Below are positions 28,051 to 34,715 of a stretch of DNA of 64,000 bases, piece after piece. Each line of letters begins with the position of its first letter. The first letter of the stretch is position 1. The stretch comes from Rhodopirellula islandica. GTDB taxonomy: Bacteria; Planctomycetota; Planctomycetia; Pirellulales; Pirellulaceae. A model generated the notes under the pieces. That model made no database searches. It worked only from the letters and a program-made list of their open reading frames with translations, and had not been told where the DNA came from. Both the position numbers and the translations under genes were made by a program. Location: contig NZ_LECT01000017.1 of the NCBI RefSeq assembly GCF_001027925.1, positions 248,001 through 312,000 on the forward strand, read 5' to 3'.

Positions 28051-29430
28051 TCAGTCGCACCCACTACCCCGTGGTGTAATTGGCAACACAGCTGGTTTTG
28101 GTCCAGCCATTCTAGGTTCGAGTCCTAGCGGGGTAGCTACTGACACAATCCCCAGTGATCCAGAGCAATCAACAGCCTGTTTCACTGGGTTTTTTTGTGC
28201 CCTGATTGCTCCTGATGCCTGGAGATTGGCACTGATGACACCGCCTGTGACACCGCCAGATGTCGCGGTGTCGATCGGGTCACCTGTCAGGTCGGTTGAA
28301 CCTGCCGCGAAGTGATCGGCGGTCACCTGCAAATAGTGCTTGGCGGCTGTCTCGGATCCGTGGCCCATCCAGGAATTGATGACGTGATCCTGGAATTTCT
28401 CCTGCAATTCAGTTCGTCGTGTTGAACGCAGGTTCTGGAATGTCTTTGCCCAAATCGGCACGCCTGCCCGCTCGATGATTCGATTCATCTGCGTTCCAAG
28501 GTTGGCCGCTCGCCGGTATCGGTGGGCCAGCCGTGCCGTGCCCTCGGGTGCCTCCTCGAACGACTCTCGAAGCATCGGCATCAATTCCGGGAAGATCGGG
28601 CAATGCCGAACGCCTGTCTTTGGCGAATCAATCCGCAACTTGTTTTCGTCCAAAAGAACGTCCGCCCAGTTCATCACGAGGATCTCACACCGCCGCAAGC
28701 CTCCGAACCGGGCCAAAGCAAAGATCAACCGCCATTGCTCGTCAGGGCATCCTCGCAGCACCGCCGCTGCAGCTTCCCGGGTGATGAAGTGATCGCGGTC
28801 GCGGTTTGCTTCCGAGCCGGTTTTCAAGTTCTTGAAAGGGTTTGAATCCAGTAGACGATCTTTCACGGCTTCGTCAAACATCGTCTTGGCACGCTTCACA
28901 TGCTTGCTCACAGTGGCCACTGCCATCGTCTTGGTTGGCTTCTTGTCCTCATCCCAGGCAACGGGCCGTGACAGCAACCATCGCCGCCAACGCTCCGCGT
29001 CTCCTTCGGTGATCGCTTCGATAGGATGCTTCTCGCCAAACCGTTCCACAAGCAAACGCCTCGCGTGCCCGTAGTTGTCCCGCGTTGATTGCGCTACGTC
29101 GGTTCGGCTCCTGATGTATGCATCGCAATACCCCCTCAACTCTTTCTGAGCTTCATTCGTCTCGCTGTCAGATCTCGGTTCAACTAATCCACAGCGAACA
29201 AGCGACTTGAACAGCTTCCCAGTCAGGCTTTCCACCCACAACTTTGTTGCGGCTTCAACCTTTCCACCGGATGACTTCGCCAAGACCAATTCATCTACGT
29301 GACGCATCACGGTTTCCGCCCTACGCTTCGATGGATCCGACAACCACAGCGAGCGCCGCTTGCCCTCACAGCGAAACTGCAACCTCCAACCAACACGTCC
29401 TCGGTCAGACTCTTTCCGCAAACTCGCCAT
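28051..29430 (-). CDS. Tyrosine-recombinase integrase (integrated form, hybrid 3' end)
   Basis: 459 residues in the integrated state. The SAM-like core-binding domain is at about 95-195. The catalytic domain carries GLRRCE (Arg246), NLRST (Arg335, with Gln332 where the usual His stands), MGH (His357) and nucleophile Tyr366 in KHYLQV. Residues 432-436 (ATPLG) are encoded by the 16-bp attachment core. The last 23 residues (LEPRMAGPKPAVLPITPRG then SGCD) are the tRNA-Gln gene read antisense, so they are contributed by the host. The element-encoded ending lies at 46250-46441. The enzyme integrates and excises the element, and no partner recombinase is seen. Confidence 0.93.
   Translation of the reverse strand: MASLRKESDRGRVGWRLQFRCEGKRRSLWLSDPSKRRAETVMRHVDELVLAKSSGGKVEAATKLWVESLTGKLFKSLVRCGLVEPRSDSETNEAQKELRGYCDAYIRSRTDVAQSTRDNYGHARRLLVERFGEKHPIEAITEGDAERWRRWLLSRPVAWDEDKKPTKTMAVATVSKHVKRAKTMFDEAVKDRLLDSNPFKNLKTGSEANRDRDHFITREAAAAVLRGCPDEQWRLIFALARFGGLRRCEILVMNWADVLLDENKLRIDSPKTGVRHCPIFPELMPMLRESFEEAPEGTARLAHRYRRAANLGTQMNRIIERAGVPIWAKTFQNLRSTRRTELQEKFQDHVINSWMGHGSETAAKHYLQVTADHFAAGSTDLTGDPIDTATSGGVTGGVISANLQASGAIRAQKNPVKQAVDCSGSLGIVSVATPLGLEPRMAGPKPAVLPITPRGSGCD
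28065..28136 (+). tRNA. tRNA-Gln (anticodon UUG)
   Basis: A cloverleaf can be drawn. The acceptor stem TACCCCG pairs with CGGGGTA, the D stem GTGT with ACAC, and the anticodon stem GCTGG with CCAGC around loop TTTTGGT (anticodon TTG). The T arm is CTAGG-TTCGAGT-CCTAG. CCA is not encoded. The 3' end (from 28123) serves as the attachment site of the integrated element, which preserves the tRNA sequence completely. Confidence 0.95.
28123..28138. other. Left attachment site core (attL)
   Basis: The 16-bp TCCTAGCGGGGTAGCT is the tRNA-Gln 3' end plus two bases and recurs exactly at 46442-46457. Sequences on both sides of the two copies differ, as expected for attL and attR. The core also encodes integrase residues on the minus strand. 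Confidence 0.9.
28151..28196 (+). terminator. Element-borne terminator downstream of tRNA-Gln
   Basis: CCCAGTGA (28151-28158) pairs with TCACTGGG (28182-28189), followed by seven Ts. It lies within the element, antisense inside the integrase coding region, and replaces the original tRNA terminator now displaced to 46476-46530. Confidence 0.7.
28236..28257 (-). repeat. Arm-type repeat pair, left end
   Basis: On the minus strand this is two direct copies of GGCGGTGTCA spaced 12 bp apart. The same 22-bp block, with one mismatch, occurs at 46373-46394 near the right end. A related inverted GCGGTGTCG lies at 28265-28273. The pairs are read in different codon frames at the two ends, which argues for DNA-level selection, probably as integrase arm-binding sites. 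Confidence 0.65.
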
Positions 29431-29871
29431 CCAAACAGACTCCCATTTCAGTCAACCCCATGAACAATGAAGGCAACACGGCAACCCGCATGGGTACGGG
29501 GTTTCGGTAGCGAACCTAGCCGCATCGCAAACGAACAATACCGGTCACTCACAACCGGTCAAACAAACGCCGATGCTCGATCACGAGCAATCAGCACAAA
29601 TCAGTAACACTCAGCCCACGCTACAAATACGTGGCTGGAAGGCGCCTGATGGCTCAGGACGCAACCTGATTGGCGGTGGTCGAGTGCACGTCCCAGACCA
29701 CCCGCCGCCACCCATACTGCAGTGGCTTCTGCAGTACGTTCTGCAGGGCCATCAGCAGCAGCTGCTAAGCAGCTTTGGTTGGTGGTTCGCGATCTGCTAA
29801 GCAGCTACTAAGCACATGCCAAGCATCTGCCACTGTCATGCTGTAGCAATGCCGCTGCATGCGTTCGGCAT
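29431..29871. other. Non-coding leader and repeat-rich region upstream of the integrase
   Basis: ACCGGTCA occurs twice near 29540-29560 (spacing about 15 bp) and could be operators for the integrase promoter. From 29715 to 29850 there is a dense set of short palindromes: CTGCAG repeated at 29718, 29733 and 29743, and CTGCTAAGCAG at about 29763 and 29796. No gene is supported. A replication-origin-like or recombination role is possible but unproven. Confidence 0.45.
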
Positions 29872-30090
29872 CTACACCTCGTTGTCTCGATTCATCGCAC
29901 CCCCGCAAAGCTGGCAACGCATGCGAGTTCTGTTGAGCAGAGTACTGCGCGGAACCTTTGCGGTTTCGCTGCAGGACGAACACAGGACCGCTACTGGTTT
30001 GGGTGTGCACTGCTTGCGTGCTTCCTTGAGTTCGCGGTTGCGGGGGCGCTCTGGTTCTTCGAACAGATCTTCAAAGTTTGGGCTTTTCAT
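29872..30090 (-). CDS. Small zinc-ribbon-like protein
   Basis: 72 residues. The C-terminal half has two Cys pairs, CSSC and CQLC, spaced about 22 residues apart with basic residues between (AKVPRSTLLNRTRMRC), typical of a small zinc ribbon that could bind nucleic acid. The N-terminus is acidic. It sits between the primase and integrase on the same strand. No specific family is recognised. Confidence 0.55.
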   Translation of the reverse strand: MKSPNFEDLFEEPERPRNRELKEARKQCTPKPVAVLCSSCSETAKVPRSTLLNRTRMRCQLCGGAMNRDNEV

Positions 30091-30207
30091 GATTGGTTTG
30101 GTTTCTCATCGGATAGGGTTGGCCCGTCCATGGGATTGAATGGGGTTTGGGTAGTCCGTCACGGCGATGTCACAAACAAGTGTGACGGGATTGCCTCTGT
30201 GTCCGCT

Positions 30208-31518
30208 TTACGATCCACCTCTCGTTGGACCGGGATTGTTTGGTGACGCGGGTTGTTTGTGTGGTCTCATACTGCCGTCGAGATTGACGAGCAGTCGGTA
30301 AGTTGTGGCTTTGCCTCCGGGTTTTGCTTCACCGCGTTGGATTGCCTCGATAATCCCTTTGCGTTCCAAAGTCCGAAGGTTTCGGTACGGCGTTGTATGG
30401 TCTGCGCATCCAATCATCTTCTGGATGGTTCTGGGGCTTAAATGGAATGGTTGGCACTTCGATACTGAGTCGCACGCAACGACTATCCGTGCGACTTCCC
30501 GGCCTATCTGGCGAAGCCTCAGATGATCTGCCCAGAACGGCACTTCAATGTTCGGGAGGATCGAATGGACGACCATCAGGAACCCGTCGCCCCGAAGTTC
30601 ATCAAGCATCTGGTCAAACTCGAGCCAGCTTGTTTCTTCGCCGGTACCGCAATGCTCCGAATTTGCTTGCCACCAAGCCTTGAAGATCTGGTCTCTCAGC
30701 TCACCTTCGGGGCGTTCGCCGCAGTGACGGATGATTGACATACACAAAGCCTTCAACGCGTTCCGTCGCTGACCTCTTCCACTGATACGGTTGCGATCGA
30801 TCAATGACTGATAATCGATTGCCGATCTAAAATGGGCCTGCCCGCCACTTCCTTGAGTGTCCTGAGTGTCCTGAGTGTCCTGAGTGTCCTTGGTATCCTG
30901 AGTGTCCTTGGTATCCTGAGTCTCCTGGGTATCCTGTGTTGCACTTCTGAACGAGGACGGAACGAGGCCCGATTCAACAAGCGGTGCTTCTGGAAATCCG
31001 TCGCCATCCGGTTCATTGGTCCATCGGTAGGTAAACGGCTGAATCGGCTCGTCTGATCTGCTGAACGCGACAGTCGATCCCGGTGCGACGACATGTGTCC
31101 CATCGCCCTTGATTTCCCCATCGCATCCATGCGCCCGCAGGTCCGCCGATCCAGTGAACCCGCCTGAGTCAATCAGGTAGACATGAAAACCGCGTCGAGT
31201 CCGAACGGTTGGCAGTCGGGAAGCAAGATCGGGGAATCGCTCCGCCCATGCGAAATACTCCCCCGACTCGTCAAAATCTCTCGCAATCAATCCGTGAGAG
31301 ACGCGGCCCAGCCGAACACCAACGTTTCGCTTGGACCTACCTGGCCACTGAGAGGCGATCCATCCTTGATCGATTGAGCGTGGCTCCAGTCTCGCCAGTT
31401 CACCTTTTCGGAGGGACAGGCTTTTCTTGCCGACGCACAGGGGCACCACCAAGATCCCCATGCGATGGAATGACATAGCTGATTCATGGGGCGTGTCGAA
31501 GCTAAGCCAGTGAATCAC
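30208..31518 (-). CDS. Bifunctional primase-polymerase (archaeo-eukaryotic primase family) with a TQD minisatellite
   Basis: 436 residues. The N-terminal domain matches the prim-pol pattern: GLIARDFDES (Asp81, Asp83), RGFHVYL (His112) and GEIKGDGTHVVAPGS (135-148). A linker of ten TQD-like triplets (residues 194-222) leads to a C-terminal region with a winged-helix-like segment (LSPRTIQKMIGCADHTTPYR). It should prime replication of the excised element; no helicase gene accompanies it. The GTG start overlaps the upstream gene's stop as GTGA, fixing the start. Confidence 0.82.
   Translation of the reverse strand: MIHWLSFDTPHESAMSFHRMGILVVPLCVGKKSLSLRKGELARLEPRSIDQGWIASQWPGRSKRNVGVRLGRVSHGLIARDFDESGEYFAWAERFPDLASRLPTVRTRRGFHVYLIDSGGFTGSADLRAHGCDGEIKGDGTHVVAPGSTVAFSRSDEPIQPFTYRWTNEPDGDGFPEAPLVESGLVPSSFRSATQDTQETQDTKDTQDTKDTQDTQDTQDTQGSGGQAHFRSAIDYQSLIDRNRISGRGQRRNALKALCMSIIRHCGERPEGELRDQIFKAWWQANSEHCGTGEETSWLEFDQMLDELRGDGFLMVVHSILPNIEVPFWADHLRLRQIGREVARIVVACDSVSKCQPFHLSPRTIQKMIGCADHTTPYRNLRTLERKGIIEAIQRGEAKPGGKATTYRLLVNLDGSMRPHKQPASPNNPGPTRGGS
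30853..30939 (-). repeat. 9-bp tandem repeat inside the primase gene
   Basis: About ten units of a 9-bp repeat (CCTGAGTGT on the plus strand, with TCCTTGGTA variants) encode T-Q-D/T-K-D/T-Q-E triplets. The unit length is a multiple of three, so copy-number changes keep the frame and only alter linker length. Confidence 0.9.
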
Positions 31519-31877
31519 GAGACGTTCTCCACGTGCACGATGACGGCCGCAGTTGCCCCAGATGGAGTCCGTCGCCGCGTTTTTGTCTCGGTTGCCGTTC
31601 CGTCCCGCAGTAGCTTTAAAGCAATGCTACAGACGCTCTGCAACTGCAGCCCCATCCGATCCGCCAATTCGTGTCGCGTGCATCCAATGGCGCCACTGTC
31701 GAGCAAGATTCCAGCCGCGCGGGCAAGGCGGTCAGCTTGCCGTGGCAATGCTGCAGCATGTGCCTCAGCACGGGTGGCCTGAGCGTTAGCACCGAAATCG
31801 AACAAGGGTAGTGCCTCCGGCGCGTTGTCTGGCTTGCGACGAGGACGTCGGGTGCCTTCTGAGCGTTGATCAGACAT
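31515..31877 (-). CDS. Small winged-helix-like protein of the element
   Basis: 120 residues from ATG 31877; an upstream ATG at 31925 would overlap the previous gene further. A basic N-terminus precedes ILLDSGAIGCTRHELADRMGLQLQSVCSIALKLLRDG, a good HTH/winged-helix pattern resembling MarR- or replication-initiator-type domains. Overlaps on both sides (8 bases upstream, 4 downstream) place it in the HTH-HTH-wHTH-primase operon. It is probably a DNA-binding regulator or replication accessory. Confidence 0.65.
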   Translation of the reverse strand: MSDQRSEGTRRPRRKPDNAPEALPLFDFGANAQATRAEAHAAALPRQADRLARAAGILLDSGAIGCTRHELADRMGLQLQSVCSIALKLLRDGTATETKTRRRTPSGATAAVIVHVENVS

Positions 31878-32175
31878 GGTCAGCACCTCCCGCAGCTTGT
31901 GCTTCCAAAGCGGCGACAACCGCATCGGGCCGGTAGAGTCGGCGCCGACCCACCAAAACTGACGGGACGACCTGAGCCGAGCGGAGCCTGTCTAGAGTTG
32001 GGCGTGAGATTGAGGCGAGTCGTGCCATCTCATCGGAATCGACCAGAATTGGATTCGATGATTCCTGGATCAAATGCCGCAGTTGCTCGACTACCGAATT
32101 GGTGACGCGATCGGCCAATTCGTCGGGCGTGGTGCTCGCGATCTCCAATCGGCTTGCTAGTTCCGAACGAGTCAC
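31870..32175 (-). CDS. Excisionase-like/MerR-type HTH protein
   Basis: 101 residues. The C-terminal half, LVDSDEMARLASISRPTLDRLRSAQVVPSVLVGRRRLYRPDAV, is the typical small winged HTH of excisionases and AlpA-like regulators, here with an N-terminal helical extension. It overlaps the previous gene by 4 bases and the next by 8. In an integrative element one of these HTH proteins is likely the recombination directionality factor. Confidence 0.7.
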   Translation of the reverse strand: MTRSELASRLEIASTTPDELADRVTNSVVEQLRHLIQESSNPILVDSDEMARLASISRPTLDRLRSAQVVPSVLVGRRRLYRPDAVVAALEAQAAGGADHV

Positions 32176-32399
32176 TGGCTCACCTCCGAGTGCCCGGCGG
32201 TGGCGGCTATCTGCCGTTCTCGATCCATGAGATAGGCGTCAAGGCTCGCGACTCGGAAAACTAAACGTCCCCCAATGCGTATTCCATTGATCGTGTTGTC
32301 AAGTTTGGCGAGACGATCGAAGGTTTTGCGAGGCACACCGATGTACCTGGCGGAATTGTCAGCGTTGAGCGCCGCTGGTGGTATTGCTGGATCGACCAT
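32172..32399 (-). CDS. Excisionase-like HTH protein, first gene of the replication operon
   Basis: 75 residues from ATG 32399; a GTG at 32453 would add 18 basic residues. The pattern LNADNSARYIGVPRKTFDRLAKLDNTINGIRIGGRLVFRVASLDAYL is again a small excisionase/AlpA-type winged HTH. It is followed with overlap by a second HTH gene. The upstream region contains a dyad that may be its operator. Confidence 0.7.
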   Translation of the reverse strand: MVDPAIPPAALNADNSARYIGVPRKTFDRLAKLDNTINGIRIGGRLVFRVASLDAYLMDRERQIAATAGHSEVSQ

Positions 32400-32495
32400 T
32401 TTGAACGTTGAGTGTGTGGCTGACGGACGAGCACGAGCTCGTTTGACTTTCACACAACGCTAGACCGCTTGGTCAATCGCGATCCAGTATTCAAA

Positions 32496-32588
32496 AAAAA
32501 GTGACGGTCACGACCCTCCTTAGTTCAACCGAAAAAGTATCTGATTCAGGGGGTTCATGTATCAAAGATTTTCCCACCGTCACTTTTT
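32496..32588. promoter_or_regulatory. Distant inverted repeat at the HTH-operon promoter
   Basis: AAAAAGTGACGGT (32496-32508) is perfectly complementary to ACCGTCACTTTTT (32576-32588); the arms are 67 bp apart. The sequence lies upstream of the leftward HTH operon, and its right arm covers the 3' end of the gene at 32580. A related GTGACGG occurs at about 30181. It could be a regulator operator pair, or the right arm with its T-run could end transcription. Confidence 0.5.
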
Positions 32589-33389
32589 ATTGACGGCAAG
32601 ATTTTGTGATTCACGCCTCGATTTTTCGGCGTCACACCATTTTGTGATGGTGGGTGGAGATGGGTAGGCTCCGTCAACGAACTCACCGCTATGCAAAATC
32701 TTCATTACGTCGATGTGCTTTTGCCTCAGTTCTTTGGCGACCGCCGGTCTCTTGAGTCCTTGAACTTTGTTTAATTCGAAGGCATGAAACTCCAAGAATC
32801 GCTTTGCTTTGAGTTTCTTCTGATCGGGGTCGGTTTCTTCGAAAGGGCTTTCAGGCTTGGGGAACTCGTCATTTGGTTCAATCGCTGAGTCCTCCTCTGC
32901 AGTTGAGGAAGAAATTCCTTGAGCCTCGTCGCTGGCAGAATTGCGAGAGATTGTCTCAGGTGGACCCCCAGCTCTTTCGACCGTCGCAGATGATTCACTA
33001 GTTGGCTTGCTAGCGGCCTCAATAAAGCTACTTGGTGGTGCTCGGTCAAATAGCTCAACCAGGCTTTCAGTTGCTTTTAGAGCTGCATTCGCAAGCATGT
33101 GAATCCTGTCAGCTTTGGTCGGATCGTAGGGGCCTAAGTACGACAGTTCCTGAACGCCCGTAGAAATTGGCCCGCCCATCGCTTGGACAATCTCGCGAGT
33201 CCGATGATTTAACCTTGGCAGTGAGGGGAACCGCCTTTGATTCTCCGAGCCAAAGAAGGCTGCCGCTCGCAGGATGCTTGTGATTGAAGTGAAGAACTCA
33301 ATTAGTTCGTCGAGGTCTTTAGCTACGACTTGGAATGCTGCCGGATTTTCCAACCGATCGAGCGCGGCAATGAGTCGTGCTTCGTTCAT
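32580..33389 (-). CDS. Hypothetical protein at the end of the restriction operon
   Basis: 269 residues from ATG 33387-33389; the frame is open upstream to 33539, but that part lacks protein character. The N-terminal 120 residues look helical (MNEARLIAALDRLENPAAF). The middle is low-complexity and acidic (Ser/Glu/Pro). The C-terminal 80 residues include an HTH-like stretch (LKRPAVAKELRQKHIDVMK then PSPPTITKWCD). It is separated by 256 bp without a gene from the HEPN gene, so membership in the restriction operon is uncertain. No family is recognised. Confidence 0.6.
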   Translation of the reverse strand: MNEARLIAALDRLENPAAFQVVAKDLDELIEFFTSITSILRAAAFFGSENQRRFPSLPRLNHRTREIVQAMGGPISTGVQELSYLGPYDPTKADRIHMLANAALKATESLVELFDRAPPSSFIEAASKPTSESSATVERAGGPPETISRNSASDEAQGISSSTAEEDSAIEPNDEFPKPESPFEETDPDQKKLKAKRFLEFHAFELNKVQGLKRPAVAKELRQKHIDVMKILHSGEFVDGAYPSPPTITKWCDAEKSRRESQNLAVNKK

Positions 33390-33645
33390 TTGTGTTTTCC
33401 CATGCAAAAGAAGGCCCGCCGCCGTGCCGGGCATGGATCCGGCGCGACGACGGGCGAAATCCACCGGGATCAATTGGCGGATGGAAACGCGGTGATCAAG
33501 CCGCGTCGGGTATTGTTGCTGGCGGCTACGGGGCGTCAACAGTTCGTCGATGCGAGCCCTGAAATCACGAGGCGTTCAATCGCTCGGACAACTTGTCGCC
33601 CCTGTGGAAAGAGGCTGTCTTTCGACACGTCTCTCGGTGCCGCTG

Positions 33646-34308
33646 TCACCTGGGCGTCCAATTGGAGAGTCTTTCAGAAAGCTGTGGGACCACCTCCCTC
33701 ATGGCGTTGTCGGACGCCTGGATGTCGGTGCAGAGTATTTCGATCTTTTCCCCGACCGAAGGTATCTCGCGTCGTGAAAAACTACTGCCGTTCCAGTTGC
33801 CGCTCTGTTGGTCAAAGAACCTCGAGTCGGTTCTTCCGTTTCCGTGCTCAATCAGATGCCGGATACCAAATGTGATTGCAACTTGCGGCCAATGACGGCC
33901 AGCGATCGAAGGCAGCGACACGCCGGTAACTTCTTGAATTGCTTTGCCGAGACGCTGTAATCCGTGTCGAGGGACGAGTTGATCCACAACGAAGTTTCGT
34001 AGATCCTCGACTGACGCCAGATTTGCGACTTCAGCCAAAGTAACCTTCTCTGAGTCACTGATTCGGATGTCATCGAAATGTTCCAGCCAAACCTGTCGCA
34101 AGCTTCGCGCAAGGAACAATTCGAAATTGGTTTTGAGCGCAACGAAATGGATGTCGTTGACGAATTGCTGCCGCTTCTCCTCATTTGTGCCCCGCAACTT
34201 TGCTGACAAATCCTCATTGGGCAAAGCAAAGGCGCATGCATGCGAGACCATGACTCGGTCAAGATGCTCGAGGCATTTGGTTTTGTAGTACTCGTGAGAC
34301 ATGAGCAT
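33646..34308 (-). CDS. HEPN-motif protein, candidate RNase toxin
   Basis: 220 residues, helical and without a membrane segment. Residues 150-164 contain RHLIEH, an exact R-x4-H HEPN catalytic pattern, followed by GNGRTDSRF, resembling the H-NG-VD-RF continuation of RiboL-PSP/MAE-type HEPN proteins. The ATG follows directly after the stop of the upstream PD-(D/E)XK gene with no gap, so the two are co-translated. HEPN proteins commonly cleave RNA in abortive defence. An associated role in the restriction operon is inferred. Confidence 0.65.
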   Translation of the reverse strand: MLMSHEYYKTKCLEHLDRVMVSHACAFALPNEDLSAKLRGTNEEKRQQFVNDIHFVALKTNFELFLARSLRQVWLEHFDDIRISDSEKVTLAEVANLASVEDLRNFVVDQLVPRHGLQRLGKAIQEVTGVSLPSIAGRHWPQVAITFGIRHLIEHGNGRTDSRFFDQQSGNWNGSSFSRREIPSVGEKIEILCTDIQASDNAMREVVPQLSERLSNWTPR

Positions 34309-34707
34309 TTACTTTCCGAGGATTCGGTCCCAAGCGTTGAGTGTTTCTGGTTTGGCGAGTGCCTTTCCCTGTGCCCAGTGTGTCTCGTTGTAGAGCTTTG
34401 CCGTGTCGATGACTTGGGCTCGTGTGAGTATGTATGCGTCCGGTTCGTGATAGACGTTCGCAACAACGACCCACCAGTCGCAGTCGACGTTCTCCAGCGA
34501 TTTCCCAAGTGAGATGTTGGTCAGCTTTGTCATCGCTTTGACTTGAATCGTCGAGAACGTTGAATGATCGTCGGTATAGGCAATGATGTCCGCTCCCTTA
34601 GCGTTTCTTGACGTTGGCAGGACATTGAGGCCGAGTTTTGAAAGTTGATAACAGGCGTAGTACATGCCGACGTTGCCTGTGATTTGGTTGTTTCGCTTTG
34701 TCGTCAC
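34309..34707 (-). CDS. Small PD-(D/E)XK-like nuclease of the restriction operon
   Basis: 132 residues. The core pattern is NVLPTSRNAKGADIIAY (Asp40) followed by FSTIQVKAM (Gln55-Val-Lys57), giving the D...QxK form of the PD-(D/E)XK fold seen in Holliday-junction-resolvase-like and Vsr-like proteins. Gln replaces the usual Glu, as in some active families. From memory, similar short proteins occur beside hsd genes. It starts 8 bases after hsdS and abuts the HEPN gene. Confidence 0.68.
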   Translation of the reverse strand: MTTKRNNQITGNVGMYYACYQLSKLGLNVLPTSRNAKGADIIAYTDDHSTFSTIQVKAMTKLTNISLGKSLENVDCDWWVVVANVYHEPDAYILTRAQVIDTAKLYNETHWAQGKALAKPETLNAWDRILGK

Positions 34708-34715
34708 TTGCTGCC

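Noticed and set aside
28051-28122. Integrase tail antisense to tRNA-Gln as a functional domain
   Set aside because: The residues are dictated by the tRNA sequence; this is a consequence of the insertion, although the hybrid protein may still be made.
29765-30010. 81-residue frame overlapping the zinc-ribbon gene
   Set aside because: It overlaps a better candidate in another frame and runs into palindromic repeats.
30853-30939. CRISPR array
   Set aside because: The 9-bp units are contiguous without spacers and lie in frame inside a gene; no cas genes are present.
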